Source of the DNA: Utricularia gibba
Lineage: Eukaryota; Streptophyta; Magnoliopsida; Lamiales; Lentibulariaceae
Reading direction: 5' to 3'
Assembly: GCA_002189035.1 (NCBI GenBank)
Contig: CM007989.1
Span: 5,673,001 to 5,737,000, forward strand
DNA length: 64,000 bases
Below are positions 48,341 to 60,029 of this stretch, piece by piece. The notes beneath the pieces are model-generated. The model made no database searches. It was not told the origin of the DNA and was given only the letters and a program-made list of their open reading frames with translations. A program made the translations under genes and the position numbers. Every line of letters begins with the position of its first letter. Within the stretch, counting starts at the first letter, position 1.

Positions 48341-48524
48341 GGGTGTGTTTGGTTCGCGTGAACTACATTTGAACGCAGATCTACAACCCAGATTTGTTCG
48401 TGCTTTGTTAGTGGCGTCGCCTGTTCTTTGAGCGCAAGAGGGTAGGTCTTTCGGTAAGTATGCTTTCTGTTCTTGGTGGGTTGGTCCACGATAGCACCGC
48501 GAGAGGCCAACCACGGCAGCATCG

Positions 48525-49693
48525 TGATAACACATATTTTTTAATGACTCAATGCATGGAATTTACTCATGTTGCGCTACAAAAATTATGCTTTATTGCC
48601 TAGTTTTATATTTTGCACATAAGTACCGTAGTAGTGTCAATTTAGTCTTAGTTGGGACTAAATGCAGATTTAGTCCCAACCTTCTAATCGTTTTATTTGA
48701 GTAATGCAGTCTAGGTCGCAACACAAATCCCAAGGAGCCGAATATGCACAGTGTAGTGGCAGAAGATGAGTCCAAAAGTTTGAAAATTGGTACACACAAA
48801 ATCCAAGGAGGGAAAAAGAAAGATTTTGGACAAAAGGAGGGAAAGTTGGAGAGAGAAGGTAGATCTCCCCTTGGAAACTCACGAACACATTTTCGGGGGA
48901 GAATGTTTTCTGGGGAGGAAGAAGAAGGAAGACAAACAGGAACGAAGCTGAAGTTCAAGATTATTTTCTGTCTTCGAAGAATATTACTCCTAGCTAAGAG
49001 TAGCTAGTGACGTTTTTTCAGTTTTCGTTGACACTTCACATTACTTGCTTGTTTGCTTTCTGGTATTTGAGTGTGAAATGAGCACACTATGGGTGATGTT
49101 TTCTTTTCCACTTTCGTTTACCTTAAGCATGAGTGGCTAAATACTTAGGGGGTGCCTTGGGGTAAAAAGGGGAGAAACATGTTAATCAACTTTTAGATCT
49201 AAACAGCCATGAGTCACGCCACTTCTTTAACAAACCAGGATAGATCCAGGAGGGGAAATAGTGAAACCCAACTTAACAACCCTAATTAGAGGTAGACCAA
49301 AGATTAGGGGAAAAAACAAGAATCCGGGTAGACCTATATCTTGTGAATTAGTTGTATGATTTGTGGTTTCTGTGAGTTTGTTTAGTGATGAGCATACATC
49401 CCCTAGGAGTCCCAAGGCATCACTCATTTCATTCCAGAAACAACCGAACTCTAGAACTTATTACTTTTCTTTACTGTATTTCGTTTTAGTTCTGCCTTAG
49501 TCTTAGCTAAGACCAATTTTACCAACGTGACATTGATTCCTTACATTGACCTTCACATAGCAAGCACCTAGCTCCTTGTGTTCAACCCTAGTCCACTATG
49601 CTCATAATTGTTTTATGATTGAATGTGTATTAGGTTATAAATTTATTTGATATGAAAGTTTACATTTACGACATGTGAATTTTTCGTTTATCA
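48525..49693. mobile_element. Solo LTR, family TGATRA, copy 3 (opposite orientation)
   Basis: Begins TGATAACACATATTTT at 48,525 and ends TTTTTCGTTTATCA at 49,693. Flanked by CATCG (48,520-48,524) and CACCG (49,694-49,698). Copy A lacks the insert and reads CACCG at the equivalent point, so the left flank is a mutated duplication. Its ends match those of the 54.4 kb copy read on the minus strand, and it contains AGGTAGACC, the complement of that family's GGTCTACC repeats. The interior is much more diverged than between copies 1 and 2. Confidence 0.8.
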
Positions 49694-49794
49694 CACCGCA
49701 TAGTAGATTTTTATCTGTGAATTTCCAATTTCAGAATATGTGGTGTTGTGTTAGTGAACATATTTTGCTCAATTTTGGTGACTGTTGAGGGGAC

Positions 49795-50040
49795 ATGGAT
49801 TTTTTCACTGAGGGTCATGTCATCTTGAGTGCAGCAGCAGCAGTTTTGACTGAATACTTGGTGCAGATGAATGTGTTAGTATACTTACATTGGAAGAAAT
49901 ACCGTAGGGGATATAGGGTGAGACGCAAGTATTCACTTACACACAAGATTCCTAGACAAGTTGAGTTTATTAGTAGGTTGGTGAGTGATGTGAACAGCGC
50001 ATCCATTGGGTATTTTATGTAGCCTATTAGAAAATCGTTT
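49795..50040 (+). pseudogene. Harbinger transposase N-terminal fragment, copy B
   Basis: Reads MDFFTEGHVILSAAAAVLTE, QMNVLVYLHWKKYRRG and SLTHKIPRQVEFISRL, with no stop up to SDVNSASI. Copy A has a TAG where this copy has Tyr. A 26-base deletion relative to copy A (between CATCCATTG and GGTATTTT) then shifts the frame. The fragment ends at the deletion junction at about 50,081. Confidence 0.8.
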
Positions 50041-50322
50041 TAACTTAAAGGCTAGAAAGTATATAACGGTTCCGAAGATGGTTATCCAGCATTAAATACC
50101 CACCCTACACACAATAAAGGCGCCTCACATTGTGCACTATCCAAAACAACTTCATTAATTCTGCCCATCCAACTCCACCCTTTCGGCAATCGTGTAGCAG
50201 CACCGCGAAAACAGTCTCCTCGACAACCTCTCTAGAATAGCATCGCGACAGTAGGCACCTTTGCCCTCTACGTTTCAAATTCTTCGTTGCCATCGTCGAG
50301 TAACACATCTATTGTTTTCCAG

Positions 50323-52149
50323 ATGTTGACATGTGAGAAACTATGTGTCCGCTTCTCAATTCCCGACGGTTACACGATGTGGGATAAACAGCCGGGTGAA
50401 ACGTCGGACGGCGAATCACCATCCAGAGTTGGCGCATCGGGATTTGTCGTCAGCACCGAGCACTTTCGGTGCGGATTGCGACTCCCCCCGCCCCTTTCTT
50501 GGTGCAAATACTTGCTGCACTCCAGATCCCACTCTCCCACCTCACACCATGTTCTATGGTGCACGTTCTCGCATTTCTGCAGATTTGTGAAGAGGAGGAC
50601 ATACCCCCGGAAATGCGTGTCTTCTTTGGGGTTTTTGTTTGTGTCCAACGCAAGGGGAGTCCGCACTACTCACTTCATGGAAAACCTGGTGTGGTACTGG
50701 TTATAGACATGAGAAGCACATATGATGATTGGTGGACCAGTTTTGTATGGGTATGCCCACCCACCGCTGCAGAATGGCCAACAACGTTGACAGTGTCAGA
50801 GAATGTGGGACACCCATCAGGTAATCACAAACAATTACTTTGGATATTCACACGTCTTGTTGAACAGTACTCAATTTTTTTTTGTTGTTTGCGTTGTAGG
50901 CATAGAGGTATTGCCAAAACGTGCGGCAATGAGGTTTGTGAATTTTTTCTCTTGCAGAACAAAGTCCTTGGAGGACATCTTGCCCCCCTTCATCAATGCC
51001 CCTAGGACACAGCATCTGTGGTGCCGAACCCCTCGACACCATAGACAACGTAGGAGTACAAATGATGGTCTTGAGGAAGTGACCCATTAAGAGGATGAAG
51101 ATGTGCAGCTAGAAGTCAGGGGCAACACGGAGGGGCCAACACCGATTTGGACACATGACGAAGGGTGCGGTGCTGCCACTGCAGAGTACATCCAAATGGA
51201 CAGACTATACGCAGAGAATCTTGAACTCTGTGGTTGGCTTGCATGGTATGAAGCAAGGTGGTTATATGGTGGACCGTCGAGTGATAACACGGCCCCACCA
51301 CGAAAGTTGCTTATATTTGATGTGAATGGCGTACTTGTGGACATTGTATATCCTCGCGAAGTCAGATGAGGAGCGCCGAAGCCGGATGCCGTCATTTATG
51401 GGCGAAACGGTAATGCAGTGTCATTGATATGCATTTAATATTTGGTGTATGTGTCAGTACTATTTCTTGTGCTTGTAGTGTATCTTCGACCAGGTGCACG
51501 TGAGTTGATACAGTTTTGCATGGAACACTTTGACATCGCCATCTGGTCTTCAAGAGGACGGTAAGACTGACCACCATGCAGGCAAGGGGGTCCACATTCC
51601 TGCTGACTTTTTTTTTTTTCTGACAACATGTGGGTGTGAACAATTGCACGATGTGGTTCAGTGGTTACTAGGGCCTACAGCAGCCAGCAAGCTCGTCTTC
51701 GAATGGGATAGATCCAGGTGTGTGGACACCGGCTATCCGGTGCACGACAACAGGAACAACACGGTTAAGCTTAAGCTTTTGAATCATGTATGGGGCGCCA
51801 ACACTGAGTTCAAGGTCAAATATCACCGTCTTAATACGCTACTCATCGATGATGTGCCGTACAAGTCACTACACAATCCGGTGAGTTTTTGGTTGTGCTC
51901 ATTCTCCACCATCTTGCATCGAATGATTGTTTAGTTTCATGGACAGCCCGAAAATGCCATATTCCCAACCACCTTCAAGTACACCGCGGTCAATGATTGT
52001 TCGTTGGTTCGAGGGGAGATATTAGAACGTTCATGGAAGCTCTCATTGGCCAAATGGATGTACCCACGCACGTCGATCGCCGTCGGGTAGGTCAACGTCC
52101 AATAGACGAGGAACACTCATTGTGGAAGCATTACAAGACTCTTGTGTAA
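50323..52149 (+). pseudogene. Chimeric cargo gene, copy B: retroelement-type domain + HAD/FCP1-like phosphatase
   Basis: Same order as copy A. An acceptor-like TTTTCCAG precedes ATGTTGACATGTGAG at 50,323. Gypsy-type transposase-like domain at about 50,480-50,815 (FLVQILAAL, HVLAFLQICEEEDIPPEMR, SPHYSLHGKPG). Intron about 50,820-50,899; then RFVNFFSCRTKSLED and a helix (EYIQMDRLYAENLELCGWLA). The phosphatase: KLLIFDVNGVLVDIVYPREV (motif I), YLRPGARELIQFCMEHFDIAIWSS (motif II region), KLVFEWDRSRCVDTGYPVHD, LNTLLIDDVPYKSLHNP (motif IV), NAIFPTTFKY, then MEALIGQMDVPTHVD and a C-terminus SLWKHYKTLV ending at 52,149. Two nonsense changes are clear against copy A: GAA to TAA at 51,088 and TGG to TGA at 51,367. 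Introns between phosphatase blocks have usable GT-AG ends, so an intact relative could encode a complete enzyme. Confidence 0.65.
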
Positions 52150-52359
52150 CCGACGATGCACCTTTGAAATTGCATGGATCTTGCATGAACTATCATATGC
52201 TGACCTTGTTAGTTTTTGATCGACCACTTATCGCGATGGCACCGGATGTTGTAACATTCGTACAATAAGTGTTAATAAATAATATGATGAAAACATGCTG
52301 AGTAAATAAATAATTATTTATAGCCCACGACCCAACATTCTTAATGAAAAAATACTATC

Positions 52360-52515
52360 GGTTCTGTGTCGGGTCTAGATATTTTCTCGTAGACCCAGAA
52401 CCGACCAGTTCTTCATGAACCCAAAACCGACCTAGACCCAGAACCAGAACCGGTCAGAACCCACCCGAAAAACTAGGTCGATTCCGATCAGTTCTGGGTC
52501 TAGGTGGGTCTTTTG
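52360..52515. repeat. Short repeats of GACCCAGAACCGACC in both orientations
   Basis: GACCCAGAACCGACC, GACCTAGACCCAGAACC and reverse forms GGTTCTGTGTCGGGTCTAG and AGTTCTGGGTCTAGGTGGG recur within about 150 bases, ending TTTTGAACATCTCT. Similar phrases are known near ends of plant non-autonomous DNA transposons, but no TIR pair was found. Confidence 0.6.
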
Positions 52516-53289
52516 AACATCTCTAACAACAAGGTTGCCTACATATGGAAAACATTATTTATGGATAAAAACCACAGCAATTGATAGAGATTAAAACTTC
52601 ATAAAGCTAAGAAAAAATCCAAGCAATCCAAGTTCATATTCATAAAAAATAAAACTGCAAAATCAGAAAAATAAACAAAAAGATAGTTGTTGAAAAACAT
52701 TTGGATATATCTTTATAGTGAACCAAGCAAAACATTGCAAGAAGCAATTTGGTGCATGAACCAGGCAAAACAGGGAAAACATTGTTGATACAATACACAC
52801 TCTAGACCAATTCCTCAAAATTAGTGAAAAATGCAATTCCAACAATCTGCATCTCTAGTACCCACACTAACAGAATTTTGCTCAGCAAGAAAACATTGAA
52901 AAAAACTAGGTAAAATAAAAAACATTTACTTGTTGTGTGCGTGACCTAATCCAGTGCGTGCAAATAGAGAATGAGGGAAGAACTGTTTTTGTTTTACTCA
53001 GTTCCTAGCGGAAATTGGGTTTCCACATAGACGGTTTTCGGAAATCGGAAAGTTGCATGTATTAATGTTTGAAAACTTAATTATTAAAAATATACATCCA
53101 CATCATCATTTCTGAACATGAATAAAGATGCCCAAAAGGTAGAAGAACATATACCTTCATCATATCTTCATTTCAAGTGTCTAAGATCCGTGATTTTAAA
53201 CAGCATTCTATTCACATTGAATATTAATAACTTGGATGGAAGCCACAATTATTAATAACAACAATCAAATCCAACATTAGATAAGATGG

Positions 53290-53600
53290 TACACAATGTT
53301 GGATGAAATTGAAATTCTCTGCATGTTAATTCCATCACCGATTGTGTGTTCTGCAATGTTGTGTGAAGTTGAAGTCCTCTACAAGTTTTATATAGTTTTG
53401 GGCATTGCATTGTGCAGTCCTAAACAAAGTTGCAATCCTCCACAAGCTTATTCAAGTACTCGAAAGAGTGTTGAACAATGATGCATGAAGCTCAATCCTC
53501 CTAAAATTTTACAATGCTACATGAAGCTGCAATTTGTTATTTCAAGCATCAAATAGCATGTTACACAATATTGCATGAAGTTGCAATCACACATGTGTCA
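53290..53600. repeat. Six imperfect repeats of (C)AATGTTGCATGAAGTTGCAATCCTC
   Basis: Units near 53,293, 53,351, 53,423, 53,475, 53,511 and 53,568 share ATG(T/C)T(G/A)(C/G)ATGAAG(T/C)TGCAAT with 40-70 base spacing and substantial divergence. Open frames here are repeat artefacts. Confidence 0.6.
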
Positions 53601-54400
53601 AATTTGAGCATTCCACATAAGCACACTAATAAGACACAAATGTCCATTTTAGCATTCAACATCAATATTGTCATACAAAAGCATAGCAACATTGTCATAA
53701 AGTTGGAGGAACATCTTGAATATTTAGCATTATCTATGCGTCACTAGCCAATCATTATACATGGCAGCATCCTAGTCATTGCGCCAAGCATTCCATGCCT
53801 AGCTCAGCACAATGATTATTGTAACTTAATCCATGTCACTAGCATCTTCATTTTCTTTCTACAAATCTAAAGGAATATCATACTCATTGATATGGTTTGG
53901 GTATTGCATGGCCTTATCAAGATTGAAGTGCAACACCCATCCATCAAACTGTAAAGAGATTGTACCTACTTGGACACCATGTTTTCTCAAAATGATCGTC
54001 CCTAAATGATGGAGCACGAGATCTTAGGATCTCTTTCCATGGGAATAACTAAAAATTCAGCAAAAAAATTAAATCTCTAACATAAAGAAATGCATAATCA
54101 ACTCTACTATCAGGCTTAATATGTGATCTATCAGCTAATTAACAGACAACGATAATGTATTCATGTTTACCTAGTTTAGATGGAAGATAAAGATAAAGAA
54201 ACATAAGCATGATATTAACAGAAGCTTCAGATCACACATGGAAACTATTTTTCTCTCACCAATAGTCACTAGAATGAATGGATTATTACACTTTCTTAGA
54301 ATTCTTTTTTGGATAATTGTTGAAATATTTTCGGTCGAAGAGATCATTTTTTCCACTTTTGCCTTCCTCTTGGGTTCACACAAATCTTTCAACATCTTTG

Positions 54401-55810
54401 TGATAAACGGAAATTCCTAGTGTCGTTGCAAAAATAGAAAATTCGTTATCAAATAAATTTATAGTCCCTAATCCTCACAAAATATATATTAAACTGAAAA
54501 TGCACAGTGGAATTCGGGGTCGATCACAAGGAGCTTGTGCTTGTCTTGTATTTCAGCAAATGCAGAATTCAATGTAGGTAAGTCTTAGTCTAAGCTCGGA
54601 CTAACAGTGGTAAACAAGTTCGGTAAACAAGATCGGTAAGCAATATAAGGTCTTAACGCTAAAGTAATAGGTACTAGTTTTGTCTCAGAATAATACTAAC
54701 GTGCCTTAAGGATCTACAGGTGGTGTGGTGCCAAAATTCCTAATTTAATCTACCATGTTCCTATACTCACAACTTCAAATAACCTAAGTCTACCCAGGTC
54801 ATTCATCATATTTTCGGCTAAGTTAGTCCTCCATATCATCACCAACCTTACAATTAGGTCTACCCGCATGCAAAGCATATAGAACTAGGTCTACCCGATT
54901 CTACTGGTTCTACCCCGTACTAACACCTTCTGCTCTCGTCTTAACTTGTTGGTCTACCTCTAAATCAAGCATTTAAGCTATGAAGCTACTTGTTCCCCTC
55001 CTTAGGTCTACCCATGGTTTGATAGAAACAAGAGCTAAGAAACTAAGGTCAATTTTACTAAGACTCCTAGACCCACACCATCATGCTTCACCTTAAGGCA
55101 CTCCTAAGGTTTAGCTACTCATGCTTTGAAGGTAAAATGTAATGGCATTAACATAAAATAACGAAAATGTTGAGAACATTGTGCAGAAGTTTAGTGCAGA
55201 AGCTAAGAACATAAGCAAACGAAAATAAGGCAGTAAAGTTTCTAGATTCTGTCTGCCACTATTCACAGGCCGAAACAGTGGCGCTGAACTGGGTCTTCAT
55301 CTTCTTCCTTCAAGCTGGAGGTTCTTCTCCAGAAAAATCGCCTTTCTTCCTCCTTCTTCTTCGTGTTTCAGTTGGGGTGGGGGGAGAAACCCCCTCGTAT
55401 GTTTGCCCCCCTCTGAAAATTCTGGGGTGAACTTCCTTTTCTTTTTTGCGATTCTCTCTCCTCAGCTTTCTCTTGCCTCCCACTTCCCAAGGCAAGTACA
55501 TTCTCTGATAGATCTGCTACTCTAGGCCCTGACTTGTAGACTGTCACCGTGACAGTGTACTCATTGCCCCCTGCACCCTGGTGACTTGCACGAAATCCAG
55601 ATTTTTTCTTGATTCTTGGGCTGCTGCTAGACTCCAAAATCGGGTTAGACATGGGGTGGGCTAAATCAAAGGATTTAGCCCACTAATCACACCAAAAATC
55701 ATATTTTCCCTAATCAAATAAAAATACTTAAAATTATAAAATTAACACTTAAACATAATTAAAATCTATGATTTTTCTTATTCTAAAACATGAAAATTTG
55801 TGTGTTATCA
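54401..55810. mobile_element. Solo LTR, family TGATRA, copy 2, with perfect CTTTG target duplication
   Basis: Begins TGATAAACGGAAATTCC at 54,401 and ends TGTGTGTTATCA at 55,810; 1,410 bp. CTTTG occurs at 54,396-54,400 and 55,811-55,815. The host gag reads ...TKYAK | MLKDLC across the insert with one CAAAG removed, which confirms insertion and duplication. It aligns along its length with copy 1 at 27,398-28,778 in the same orientation. GC-rich ORFs at 55,310-55,652 are inside the LTR and not genes. Confidence 0.9.
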
Positions 55811-57529
55811 CTTTGCATACTTGGTCACTTGATCAATCATGTCCAGCAAGTGGATATTCACATTGACCTTCTTCATCATTCCATAAATGCTTTCAATCCA
55901 AGTTTATCCTTGCTATTTCTTCGAAGCCTCATAGGAAAGTGTGGCAGAATAACTAAAGACTAAGGTTGATGAATTTTTTGCATCTCCCTCTTCTTAACAT
56001 CTTCAGGTGGCTTGGATATAGTGTTGTTATGGACTAAAGAACCATTTGGATTCTCACAATAATATCTTCATCAACTTCATCATCGCTGTCTATGACTTCT
56101 TATTCTTTTTCCCAAACCTGTAGACTTTAGTTATGAACCCTGGATAAGGATTCAGAAGATCCTTCCTACTTCTCAAAGATATTGCATTGATGTGCTCTAG
56201 GTTCTTCACTAGTTGTAGACTCCAAGCTGTGGTTTGGTTGATAAGGAACAATAGAGTGCTCTAGCGCTCTAGTGATTTGCAAAGGTTAAGAGGGAATAAT
56301 GACAGTTTTATGAAGAATATCAAATGAGTTCTCTAGCAATGATGCATGACCAAAAGCACTCGTTGTCTCCGATGAAAACCAGAGTAGTCTCTTCTTGGCA
56401 TCTAGTAGTTTCTGTAGTTGTAGGTTCCTCATTGGTTATGATACAATGCATTCACCTCTTCTATAAATTATAGGTTCTAGGTCAGAATGTTAGGCATTTG
56501 AAGTTCCATGATACCTTTCTTGTTGATGAGGAATGGATTGGAAGCCAAGTTTCTCATGGCAACCAATTGAGCTAAGACTTCAAGTATTGCTTTAACTATC
56601 TAGGCATCTCATTTAGGTGATCAGTATAGTTATCATATCTAATAGAGGTGGAATAAGAATTACCAGCTATTTGCTCGATTAATCTTCGAGCATCATGACA
56701 ATGACAATTCTCAAGTAAGGACTCACTACAAGTGAGATCTATCTGTCATCCAATCATGAGGGTTAGTCTTTCATAGAAATGTTGTAAGATTTGACCTTCA
56801 CTGAGTCCATGTTGTGGAAAAATGTTGCAGATTCAATTCAATTGATCATAATATTATATGCTCCCATGGTGCCTAGAGCCCTTCTTCAGGTGGACGCTCT
56901 CACTTAAGGTGCATATTGATCAAGAATTTTTTGAACTATCTGCTCCTAGATAGCAATAGAAGATAGAGGTAATTCATACAGCCACTCCAACGCTCTCAGA
57001 GTGAGATCAAAAAGGAAGACTCGTAAATTGACTTGGTTCCCCATTCCTCCTTGGGCGCATGGATGCACAAAATGTGTGCGACTCTCGAAAATGGTAATTA
57101 GGTTCATCATCCTCTCTACCAACAAACTTACGGCATCTGGAACAAATATGGGCATAGCTCAAACTCCTCTCTATCGAAAGTGATGCATAGTGATGAGCCA
57201 ACATTGTTTGTAATGATTTTTTCTTTAATAATCCTTAATGTTGGGCCATGATTGGTGATTGGGAGAACTGGAAAATTATGAGGACTCCAACAAGTAGGAG
57301 CGACCATTTTTTCTCTATCATTAGATGAATTGGAATGTGCACTCAATCTTTAGATCCAATGGATACAAGGCTTCTTGCTATGATCTCAAGCTTGGCAGTC
57401 TTTGATAAAGCTGAATGCATAACAAGGGAAAAACATAGCAGCCAAAAAAAAAAAAACAAAAGAAAAAGAAGAAGAAAGAAGGAAAAAAAAAACTATATAC
57501 AACACTAAACACTAAAATACATAACTCCC

Positions 57530-57555
57530 TGACAACGGCACCCAAAAATTCCTCA
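57530..57555 (-). other. Gypsy primer-binding region next to 5' LTR
   Basis: Minus strand reads AATTTTTGGGTGCCGTTGTC then AGGGAG, one or two changes from the Athila/Tat signature TTTTTGGCGCCGTTGCCGGG that follows the 5' LTR. It fixes the orientation of the gag remnant. Confidence 0.65.
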
Positions 57556-58605
57556 ATGAACTTTAATTAGTAAAAACACAAGTAAGCATAGTATAAGTGT
57601 CAATTTCAAGGAATTGAGTTTTGTGAATAGTGTTTTGTACTAACTTATTACAAATTGTTACAGGTTTATAAAAAAGGTTTCAAGTACTGAAACACAAAAT
57701 GAAATGTAAATAATGAACCTTGATTAAGGGAAGTATTCAAGACTTTGATTAAGGGAAAAAGTTCTTGGAAAAGAGAATTCTTTTTTTTCTTTATCTCTCA
57801 CCGCATCATCTTTCACTAGTCTCTTCCAAATAATCAGTTATAGGAACAAAGAATAGTCTACTTTCACTTAAATTATTTTACAAGGAAGCATGAGAATAGT
57901 TTCATATTGTCACCTTTAGATGATTGATAGAACTAGAGGATTATTGTCGATTGTCCTCAAAACTGGATTGCTGCTGATGAACAATGGCTCAAGTATTAAC
58001 AAAGTATCTTGATCACAAACAATTAATTATCTCCCTCGAACCAATAAGGTTGGAGATGATGAACCTTGCTCTACATCAAAATCTATGACTAAGAGGGGTT
58101 ACAAAAATTATTATAACATTATACGTGGAAATATGTAAATTCTGGAAGAAAATCAATGAATAACCAAAAGTTGTGCTAAAGATATTGAATGAAACTCCAT
58201 CAATTCCAAAAAACTACAAACATTTAGCCATGAATGGTCATGACAAAAAGAAATGAAAAAAGAAAATTAAAAGTCTTCTTACTCCCTATGGTGGAGAGGA
58301 AGAACAAAAAATCTACCAAGATAACATGTGAAAGTGAAAGAAAAGTAGGATCTAATGAGTTTGAGGTTTGATTTAATTCGCATTCTAGAGTACGTCTACT
58401 TCTACTACTCCTCTTCTTCATTCCTTTTATCTTTCATGTGGATTTAGCTTCTGCATTTTTCCAATCATCATAGAAAACTCTAACATGTCAAAATATATGG
58501 GCCATGGACAGTGCCACTGCTTCACCCAGCATGGATCCAGGGTGCGTACAAGTTACGAAATGACAGTTTTTGTCTCCTTGAAATCTCCTACTATACTCTA
58601 ATATT

Positions 58606-58642
58606 GAGGTTGTTTTACATTACTTATAATAAATTAGCTACA
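58606..58642 (+). repeat. Left terminal inverted repeat of Harbinger element
   Basis: GAGGTTGTTTTACATTACTT then ATAATAAATTAGC; pairs with 62,178-62,215. Confidence 0.8.
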
Positions 58643-59089
58643 AATTAACTTAAAGTAAAAAAATAAGTAGAAGTTGTTTGTTTTAACTAATTTATAAAAG
58701 TCATAAGTAAAAGTTAATAGTGTTTAATATAACTTTCAAAATTTGTAAATAAAAGTCTAAAATACCCTTATATTCATTTAAATGCTTTTAATAATATAAC
58801 TTATATTTAGTATTCCCATATAATTATAATAATATCAACACAAATCTCATTCAATCATATTAACATGCATAATAAACGATAGATTGAATTGCATAAAATC
58901 TGAAAACAATAAGAGATAAACTAAAGTTGATATTAGGAGACATTTTTAATTCATTCTACTAATTGATATACATATTGCATCACGTAAGTCATTCATATAT
59001 CCATCTTAAATTGAACATGCAAAAGCTTCTCCTATTGGTAGAGATGTTTGAGGATTATATGGTGAAGTCTAATTATCAGCTTCAAAACA

Positions 59090-60029
59090 TAAAAAATCTG
59101 GATCATTTGCATCAACTCTCTTGATAAAATTGCAAATTGCCATAGTTACTGATACAATAAGCACTTGATCTTTCCATGCAAATCTCCAAGGAAGTCTGTT
59201 AACCATGTCAAATTTTGTCGTTCATACTCCAAAACATCGCTCAATTACAAAACATAGTGAAAAGCGTCGATAATTGTACGTCTCTGTAGGATTTCTAACA
59301 TGTGGATTAGAACAAAACTATTCCAACTGGTACCTTTAGCCTCTATATGATGTCAAAAAAAAATGTAGTATTCATATATCCAGAATCAGTAAGGTAATAC
59401 TTACCCGGTGGTGGCAATGACAAAATTATTTTCGGGTAAGTGCTAACCCATGATAATATTGAACTATCCTGCAATTGTCCTTCATATCCTGAAGCTACAA
59501 TGATGAACAGCATATTGAAGTTGCATACTGTCAAAATATTCACTATGGCTTCATCGTATCGAAAAAAAAAAGACATCTATCTTCTTTTCTAATTCTCGTA
59601 AGAATATAAGTACCATTAATGGCACCAACCACATCTTGAAAATAAAGTCAAAATCGAGAATCATTTCTTATTTTTGCAGGGGGAGTCAACATATCACTCA
59701 TTGGGATAATAAATTCAGAAGCCATATTTGCACAAGCATCAAGAACCTGCACGAAAACTTTGGCTTACAGTATATCCAGAATGTTGGAACCATTCTTGAA
59801 GCAAATAGTTACTATATTTCAAACCCATTGCCAAGAGAAACATCATCATTTGTTCCTCAACAGAGACTGTGCGCATAACTATTAAACCATTGCGTTCATA
59901 TAGAACACTACATAACCTATGAAATGTTTCTCGTTCCATTTGAAGTAGTTGATATGAGCAAATCCAGTGACCTTCCAGTATACCCTTCAACCATGCTGCT
60001 CCATATAACTCTCTATCTTGACAAGGCAT
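59090..60029 (-). pseudogene. HARBI1-like DDE transposase, catalytic Asp lost
   Basis: Minus-strand blocks: MERETFHRLCSVLYERNGL, VSVEEQMMMFLLAMGL and LQEWFQHSGYTVSQSF (60,029-59,745) form the helix-turn-helix N-terminal part. Then VVGAINGTYI (about 59,625), where the first catalytic Asp (GAT) is now Asn (AAT); ASGYEGQLQDSSILSW (about 59,480, second Asp); PPPGKYYLTDSGYMNTT (59,410-59,360); FVIERCFGV (about 59,230, catalytic Glu present); and ICNFIKR (about 59,130). A poly-A/T slip at 59,355-59,365 and several stops break it. Confidence 0.85.

Larger units (their letters stand above)
48341..52262 (+). mobile_element. PIF/Harbinger copy B: inverted, internally deleted relative of copy A
   Basis: Starts with GGGTGTGTTTGGTTCGC at 48,341, a Harbinger terminus, followed by about 180 bases that match copy A in reverse (30,445 to 30,270). 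A solo LTR (48,525-49,693) interrupts it. After that come the transposase N-terminus (49,795-50,040) and, from about 50,082, the cargo gene, homologous to copy A until about 52,262. The body of the transposase and everything between it and the cargo are missing: GAAGATGG is followed directly by TTATCCAGCATTAAAT. ORF1 and the far TIR are also absent. The arrangement shows the cargo belonged to the element before the deletion. Confidence 0.75.
52263..53849. other. Repeat-rich DNA between Harbinger copy B and gypsy remnant
   Basis: Holds the ACCCAGAACCGAC repeats and the CAATGTTGCATGAAG repeats listed separately. No gene is seen. Confidence 0.4.
53850..58564 (-). mobile_element. Ty3/gypsy (Athila/Tat-like) 5' half: LTR, PBS region, gag, protease
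   Basis: On the minus strand from right to left: a putative 5' LTR (about 58,564-57,556, ends uncertain); TTTTTGGGTGCCGTTGTCAG (about 57,548), the degraded version of the TTTTTGGCGCCGTTGCC signature next to Athila/Tat primer sites; then gag with FLFDLTLRALEWLYELPLSS (about 57,010-56,950). The gag C-terminal part WIESIYGMMKKVNVNIHLLD and TKYAK is immediately before an inserted solo LTR and resumes MLKDLCEPKRKAKV after it. A protease-side patch follows (CNNPFILVTIGERKI at about 54,290; VGTISLQFDGWVLHFNLDKA at about 53,960). Reverse transcriptase and the 3' LTR are missing. Many stops are present. Confidence 0.75.

Noticed and set aside
55310-55652. GC-rich minus-strand ORFs of 63-94 codons
   Set aside because: They lie wholly inside the solo LTR at 54,401-55,810, whose limits are set by a perfect duplication; low-complexity composition explains the open frames.
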